Below, in pieces: positions 60,056 to 64,000 of a DNA stretch of 64,000 nt. Each line of letters starts with the position of its first letter. Position 1 is the first letter of the stretch. Location: contig NZ_LMSA01000006.1 in NCBI RefSeq assembly GCF_001427985.1, forward strand, positions 62,001 to 126,000, read 5' to 3'. Made by a program: the position numbers and the translations under genes. Below the pieces are notes generated by a model that saw only the letters and a program-made list of their open reading frames with translations, searched no databases and was not told the origin of the DNA. Origin of the DNA: Knoellia sp. Soil729. GTDB taxonomy: Bacteria; Actinomycetota; Actinomycetes; Actinomycetales; Dermatophilaceae.

Positions 60056-63000
60056 CGACTGAGGCCTCCCAGGAAGCACTCGGACTGGACGGACGGTTGA
60101 GCGAGGCGCTGGTGGGCACGCGCCGCTTCTTCACCCGCGGCTCCGTGTCCGAGGACCAGCGCACGCTCAACCTCAAGGGTGGGCGCAGCGGTGACTCCTT
60201 CTACCGCGACCGCTGGAGCCACGACAAGGTCGTGCGCTCCACCCACGGGGTGAACTGCACCGGCTCGTGCTCCTGGAAGGTCTACGTCAAGGACGGCATC
60301 ATCACCTGGGAGTCGCAGCAGACCGACTACCCGTCGACAGGGGCCGACCGGCCCGAGTACGAACCGCGCGGCTGTCCGCGTGGTGCCGCGTTCTCCTGGT
60401 ACACCTACAGCCCCACCCGGGTGCGTTACCCCTATGTGCGCGGCGCCCTGCTCGAGCTCTACCGGGCGGCCCGCAAGGAGTACGGCGACCCGGTGGTCGC
60501 CTGGGCGAGCATCGTCCAGGACGAGAAGAAGTCCACGGCCTACAAGTCCGAGCGCGGCAAGGGCGGCCTCGTGCGCTCGAGCTGGGCCGAGGTCGTCGAG
60601 CTCGTGGCGGCCGCGCACGTCTACACGATCAAGCGCTGGGGTCCTGACCGCATCGCCGGCTTCTCGCCGATCCCGGCCATGTCGATGGTGAGCTACGTGT
60701 CGGGGGCGCGCTTCAACGAGCTCATCGGCGCACCGATGCTCTCGTTCTACGACTGGTACGCCGACCTGCCCAACGCCTCGCCGCAGATGTTCGGCGACCA
60801 GACGGACGTGCCGGAGTCCGGCGACTGGTGGGACGCGGCATACCTCATCATGTGGGGCTCGAACGTGCCGCTCACGCGCACCCCGGACGCCCACTGGATG
60901 ACCGAGGCGCGCTACCGCGGCCAGAAGGTCGTCGCCATCGCCCCCGACTACGCAGAGAACGTCAAGTTCGCCGACGAGTGGGTGGCGCCCGCCCCCGGCA
61001 CGGACGCCGCGCTCGCGATGGGCATGGGGCACGTCGTGCTCAAGGAGTTCTTCGCCGACGGCGAGACCGAGTTCTTCGCGGACTACACCAAGCGCTTCAC
61101 CGACCTCCCTCACCTCATCACCCTCGAGCCGGCCGAGGAGGGCGCAACCGGCGCCTACCGGCCCGGCAAGTTCCTCGTCGCCGGCGACCTGCCCGACCAC
61201 CCCGAGGCGACCTCCGAGAACGCCATGTGGAAGCCGGCCGTCATGGACTCGAGCACGGGGGAGGTGCGCATCCCCCAGGGCTCGATCGGCCACCGGTTCG
61301 GACCGGAGGGCGAGGGCAGGTGGAACCTCGACCTCGGTGACATCGACCCGCTGCTCACGATGATGGGCACCGGCGCGGACGACGACGCGACGGAGGCGGT
61401 CGAGGTCGAGCTGCCCCGCTTCGACACCGGCGCCAAGGTCGTCCACGAGCGCCGTGGCGTGCCCGCCCGGCGCGTGGGCGGGCGCCTCGTCACCACGGTG
61501 CTGGACCTCATGCTCGCCCACTACGGAGTGGGCCGTCCGGGACTGCCGGGGACGTGGCCGACGGGCTACGACGACCCCACCGTCCCCGCGACCCCGGCCT
61601 GGGCCGAGTCGATCACGTCCGTGCCGGCGCAGCAGATCGCCCGCATCGGGCGCGAGTTCGCGCAGAACGCCATCGACACCAACGGCCGCGGCATGATCCT
61701 CATGGGAGCCGGGACCAACCACTGGTACCACTCCGACCAGATCTACCGCGCCATGCTCGTCCTCACGACGATCACGGGCTGCCAGGGCCGCAACGGCGGT
61801 GGCTGGGCCCACTACGTCGGGCAGGAGAAGGTCCGTCCGCTCATGGGCTTCCAGCACATGGCGTTCGCCCTCGACTGGGTGCGCCCGCCGCGCCACATGA
61901 ACCAGACCGCCTACTGGTACGTCAACTCCAGCCAGTACCGCTACGACACCTTCACCACGGACGACACCGGCGCGGGCACCAACGCCTTCGAGGGCCGCAC
62001 GATGATGGACGTCCTCGCGCAGTCGGTGCGCCTGGGCTGGACACCGAGCTATCCGCAGTTCAACCGCTCCAGCCTCGACCTCTGCGACGAGGCGGCCACG
62101 GCCGGACTCGGCGTCAAGGACCACGTCGTCCAGCAGCTCAAGTCAGGAGAGCTGCAGTTCGCCGTCGAGGACCCCGAGGCCGAGGAGAACTGGCCCCGGG
62201 TGCTCACCCTGTGGCGCTCCAACCTCTTCGGGTCCTCAGCGAAGGGCAACGAGTACTTCCTCAAGCACCTCCTCGGCACGACGAACTCCGCCCGCGCCAA
62301 GGAGGCCGAGCCGCACCAGCGCCCGCAGGACATCGCCTGGCCGGAGGAGGCGCCCGAGGGCAAGCTCGACCTCCTCATGACGATCGACTTCCGCATGACG
62401 AGCTCGACCCTGCTCAGCGACATCGTGCTGCCGGCCGCCACCTGGTACGAGAAGCACGACCTCAACACCACGGACATGCACCCGTTCATCCACTCGTTCA
62501 ACCCGGCCATTGCTCCGCCATGGCAGAGCAAGACCGACTGGGACGCATGGAAGGCGATCGCCGAGCGGTTCTCCGAGCTCGCCGAGGACCACCTCGGCAC
62601 GCGCAAGGACGTCGTGGCCAAGCCCCTGTGGCACGACACCCCCGAGTCCATGGCGTCGGTCCACGGAGTCGTCCAGGACTGGAAGACCGGTGAGGTCGAG
62701 CCGATCCCGGGCAAGACGATGCCGGCGCTGGTCGAGGTCGAGCGCGACTACACCCAGGTCCACGCCAAGATGACCTCCATCGGGCCCCTGCTCGAGAAGC
62801 TCGGCATGGTCACCAAGGGCGTGCCCTACGAGCCGACCTCCGTGGTCGAGCAGCTCGGGGCCGTCAACGGGCGCGTCCACGGCGGTCCGACCGACGGACG
62901 GCCGCGCCTCGAGACCGACATCCACGTCGCCGAGGCGATCATGCACCTGTCAGGCACGACCAACGGGCACCTTGCCACCCAGGGGTTCAAGAACCTCGAG

Positions 63001-63792
63001 AAGCGCACCGGGACGCAGCTGCACGACCTTGCCTCCGAGCACGAGGGCAAGCTGATCCGCTTCTCGGACACCCAGGCCGCACCGGTTCCCGTCATCACGT
63101 CACCGGAGTGGTCGGGCAGCGAGTCCGGCGGCCGCCGCTACGCACCGTTCACGATCAACATCGAGCGGCTCAAGCCGTTCCACACCCTCACCGGGCGCCA
63201 GCAGTTCTACGTCGACCACGACTGGATGCTGCGCATGGGCGAGGCGCTGCCGACCTACCGGCCACCGCTGGACATGACGCAGCTCTTCGGTGAGAAGGAG
63301 GTCGGTGAGCTGACCGAGTCGCAGGAGTACAGCGTCTCGGTGTCGGTGAGGTACCTCACCCCCCACAACAAGTGGTCGATCCACTCCGAGTACCAGGACA
63401 ACCTGTTCATGCTCTCGCTCTCACGCGGCGGCCAGTCGATCTGGGTCTCCGACGTCGACGCGGAGAAGATCGGGATCAAGGACAACGACTGGATCGAGGC
63501 GGTCAACCGCAACGGCGTCGTCGCCGCGCGGGCCATCGTCAGCCACCGGATGCCGGAGGGCACGGTCTACATGCACCACGCGCAGGACCGGCTCATCGAC
63601 GTCCCCCTCACGGAGACGGACGGCAAGCGGGGCGGCATACACAACAGCCTCACCCGCATCCTCATGAAGCCGAGCCACCTGATCGGTGGCTACGCCCAGC
63701 TGTCCTACTTCTTCAACTACATCGGCCCGACCGGCAGCAACCGCGACGAGGTCACGACGATCCGCAAGCGGACGAGCAAGGTGGAGTACTGA
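60052..63792 (+). CDS. narG: Respiratory nitrate reductase alpha subunit
   Basis: The 1246-residue Mo-bisMGD enzyme reduces nitrate to nitrite at the inner face of the membrane. The FS0 iron-sulfur motif is HGVNCTGSC...GCPRG near residues 66-106, with His as first ligand; the Mo-ligand aspartate is in YDWYADLPNA near 235. Length and motifs match NarG. The ATG overlaps the narK stop by four bases, and narH begins a base after its stop. Anaerobic or nitrate control would act at the narK promoter. Confidence 0.97.
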   Translation: MTTEASQEALGLDGRLSEALVGTRRFFTRGSVSEDQRTLNLKGGRSGDSFYRDRWSHDKVVRSTHGVNCTGSCSWKVYVKDGIITWESQQTDYPSTGADRPEYEPRGCPRGAAFSWYTYSPTRVRYPYVRGALLELYRAARKEYGDPVVAWASIVQDEKKSTAYKSERGKGGLVRSSWAEVVELVAAAHVYTIKRWGPDRIAGFSPIPAMSMVSYVSGARFNELIGAPMLSFYDWYADLPNASPQMFGDQTDVPESGDWWDAAYLIMWGSNVPLTRTPDAHWMTEARYRGQKVVAIAPDYAENVKFADEWVAPAPGTDAALAMGMGHVVLKEFFADGETEFFADYTKRFTDLPHLITLEPAEEGATGAYRPGKFLVAGDLPDHPEATSENAMWKPAVMDSSTGEVRIPQGSIGHRFGPEGEGRWNLDLGDIDPLLTMMGTGADDDATEAVEVELPRFDTGAKVVHERRGVPARRVGGRLVTTVLDLMLAHYGVGRPGLPGTWPTGYDDPTVPATPAWAESITSVPAQQIARIGREFAQNAIDTNGRGMILMGAGTNHWYHSDQIYRAMLVLTTITGCQGRNGGGWAHYVGQEKVRPLMGFQHMAFALDWVRPPRHMNQTAYWYVNSSQYRYDTFTTDDTGAGTNAFEGRTMMDVLAQSVRLGWTPSYPQFNRSSLDLCDEAATAGLGVKDHVVQQLKSGELQFAVEDPEAEENWPRVLTLWRSNLFGSSAKGNEYFLKHLLGTTNSARAKEAEPHQRPQDIAWPEEAPEGKLDLLMTIDFRMTSSTLLSDIVLPAATWYEKHDLNTTDMHPFIHSFNPAIAPPWQSKTDWDAWKAIAERFSELAEDHLGTRKDVVAKPLWHDTPESMASVHGVVQDWKTGEVEPIPGKTMPALVEVERDYTQVHAKMTSIGPLLEKLGMVTKGVPYEPTSVVEQLGAVNGRVHGGPTDGRPRLETDIHVAEAIMHLSGTTNGHLATQGFKNLEKRTGTQLHDLASEHEGKLIRFSDTQAAPVPVITSPEWSGSESGGRRYAPFTINIERLKPFHTLTGRQQFYVDHDWMLRMGEALPTYRPPLDMTQLFGEKEVGELTESQEYSVSVSVRYLTPHNKWSIHSEYQDNLFMLSLSRGGQSIWVSDVDAEKIGIKDNDWIEAVNRNGVVAARAIVSHRMPEGTVYMHHAQDRLIDVPLTETDGKRGGIHNSLTRILMKPSHLIGGYAQLSYFFNYIGPTGSNRDEVTTIRKRTSKVEY

Positions 63793-63793
63793 C

Positions 63794-64000
63794 ATGAAGG
63801 TCATGGCCCAGATGGCGATGGTGATGAACCTCGACAAGTGCATCGGGTGTCACACCTGCTCGGTCACGTGCAAGCAGGCGTGGACCAACCGCTCCGGCAT
63901 GGAGTACGTCTGGTTCAACAACGTCGAGACCCGCCCGGGGCTCGGCTACCCCCGCGGCTACGAGGACCAGGACAAGTGGCAGGGCGGCTGGACCCGCAAG
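63794..64000 (+). CDS. narH: Respiratory nitrate reductase beta subunit, 5' part only
   Basis: The first 69 residues are present, open to the window end. CIGCHTCSVTCKQAW near residue 16 is the first four-cysteine iron-sulfur motif of NarH, followed by the typical YVWFNNVETRPGLGYPRG-like segment. It carries electrons from NarI to NarG. It directly follows narG, as in all nar operons. Confidence 0.96.
   Translation, partial: MKVMAQMAMVMNLDKCIGCHTCSVTCKQAWTNRSGMEYVWFNNVETRPGLGYPRGYEDQDKWQGGWTRK

Noticed and set aside
59962-62124. A 720-codon minus-strand open frame
   Set aside because: It is antisense to narG, whose cluster and Mo-site motifs are unmistakable.

Overview
The window is a very GC-rich, tightly packed chromosomal segment of an actinobacterium, most likely an Intrasporangiaceae-type member of the Micrococcales. 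This placement is an inference from codon use, HspR/HAIR heat-shock control, a membrane-bound Nar nitrate reductase and general gene content; nothing here proves the genus. No gap between genes exceeds about 300 bases. I see no tRNA, rRNA, CRISPR array, transposase or phage gene.

Layout. 1-2.5 kb: end of a thiamine-precursor ECF transporter (YkoE, then a fused YkoD-YkoC). 2.7-13.3 kb: an MFS exporter, a large metallophosphoesterase/MprF-like membrane fusion, a drug/metabolite-type transporter, secreted esterase and SGNH hydrolase, an L,D-transpeptidase and an alpha/beta hydrolase. 12.3-17.5 kb: a translationally coupled MerR regulator, LhgO and ArsB/SLC13-type permease operon, a DinB2-like polymerase, an orphan MT0933-type antitoxin, and a thioredoxin-reductase-like gene that carries the same 20-bp operator as the MerR gene. 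17.6-22.3 kb: oxidoreductase, two hydrolases, and a CHRD surface protein with its class F sortase. 22.4-26.9 kb: dnaK-grpE-dnaJ-hspR behind two HAIR boxes, then an RraB-like gene. 26.9-34.3 kb: a sugar-acid locus with a GntR regulator, an ABC importer, galactonate dehydratase, KDPG/KDPGal aldolase, a PfkB-family KDG kinase, and a gluconokinase. 34.4-45 kb: LCP protein, clpB with its own HAIR box, an LprG/P55-like lipoprotein-exporter pair, a SodC-like protein, an ECF sigma factor with a candidate anti-sigma factor, and a tandem cyanophycinase. 45-56 kb: exonuclease III, two NarL-type two-component systems (one with a His/Asp-rich repeat protein, one with an ABC-2 exporter), an SDR, pyrE and a LemA-FHA pair. 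55.8-64 kb: DedA, a Rho-N-like small protein, a broken copper nitrite reductase, a hemerythrin, narK, narG and the start of narH.

How the parts act together. HspR probably represses both dnaK and clpB through HAIR boxes. The dgo-type operon imports a sugar acid and converts it to pyruvate and glyceraldehyde 3-phosphate. The right-hand end is a nitrate respiration block in which the neighbouring nitrite reductase looks inactivated. Many genes look leaderless, with a TANNNT box ending 6-7 bases before the start codon. The heptamer GGCATAC/GTATGCC is strikingly common throughout.
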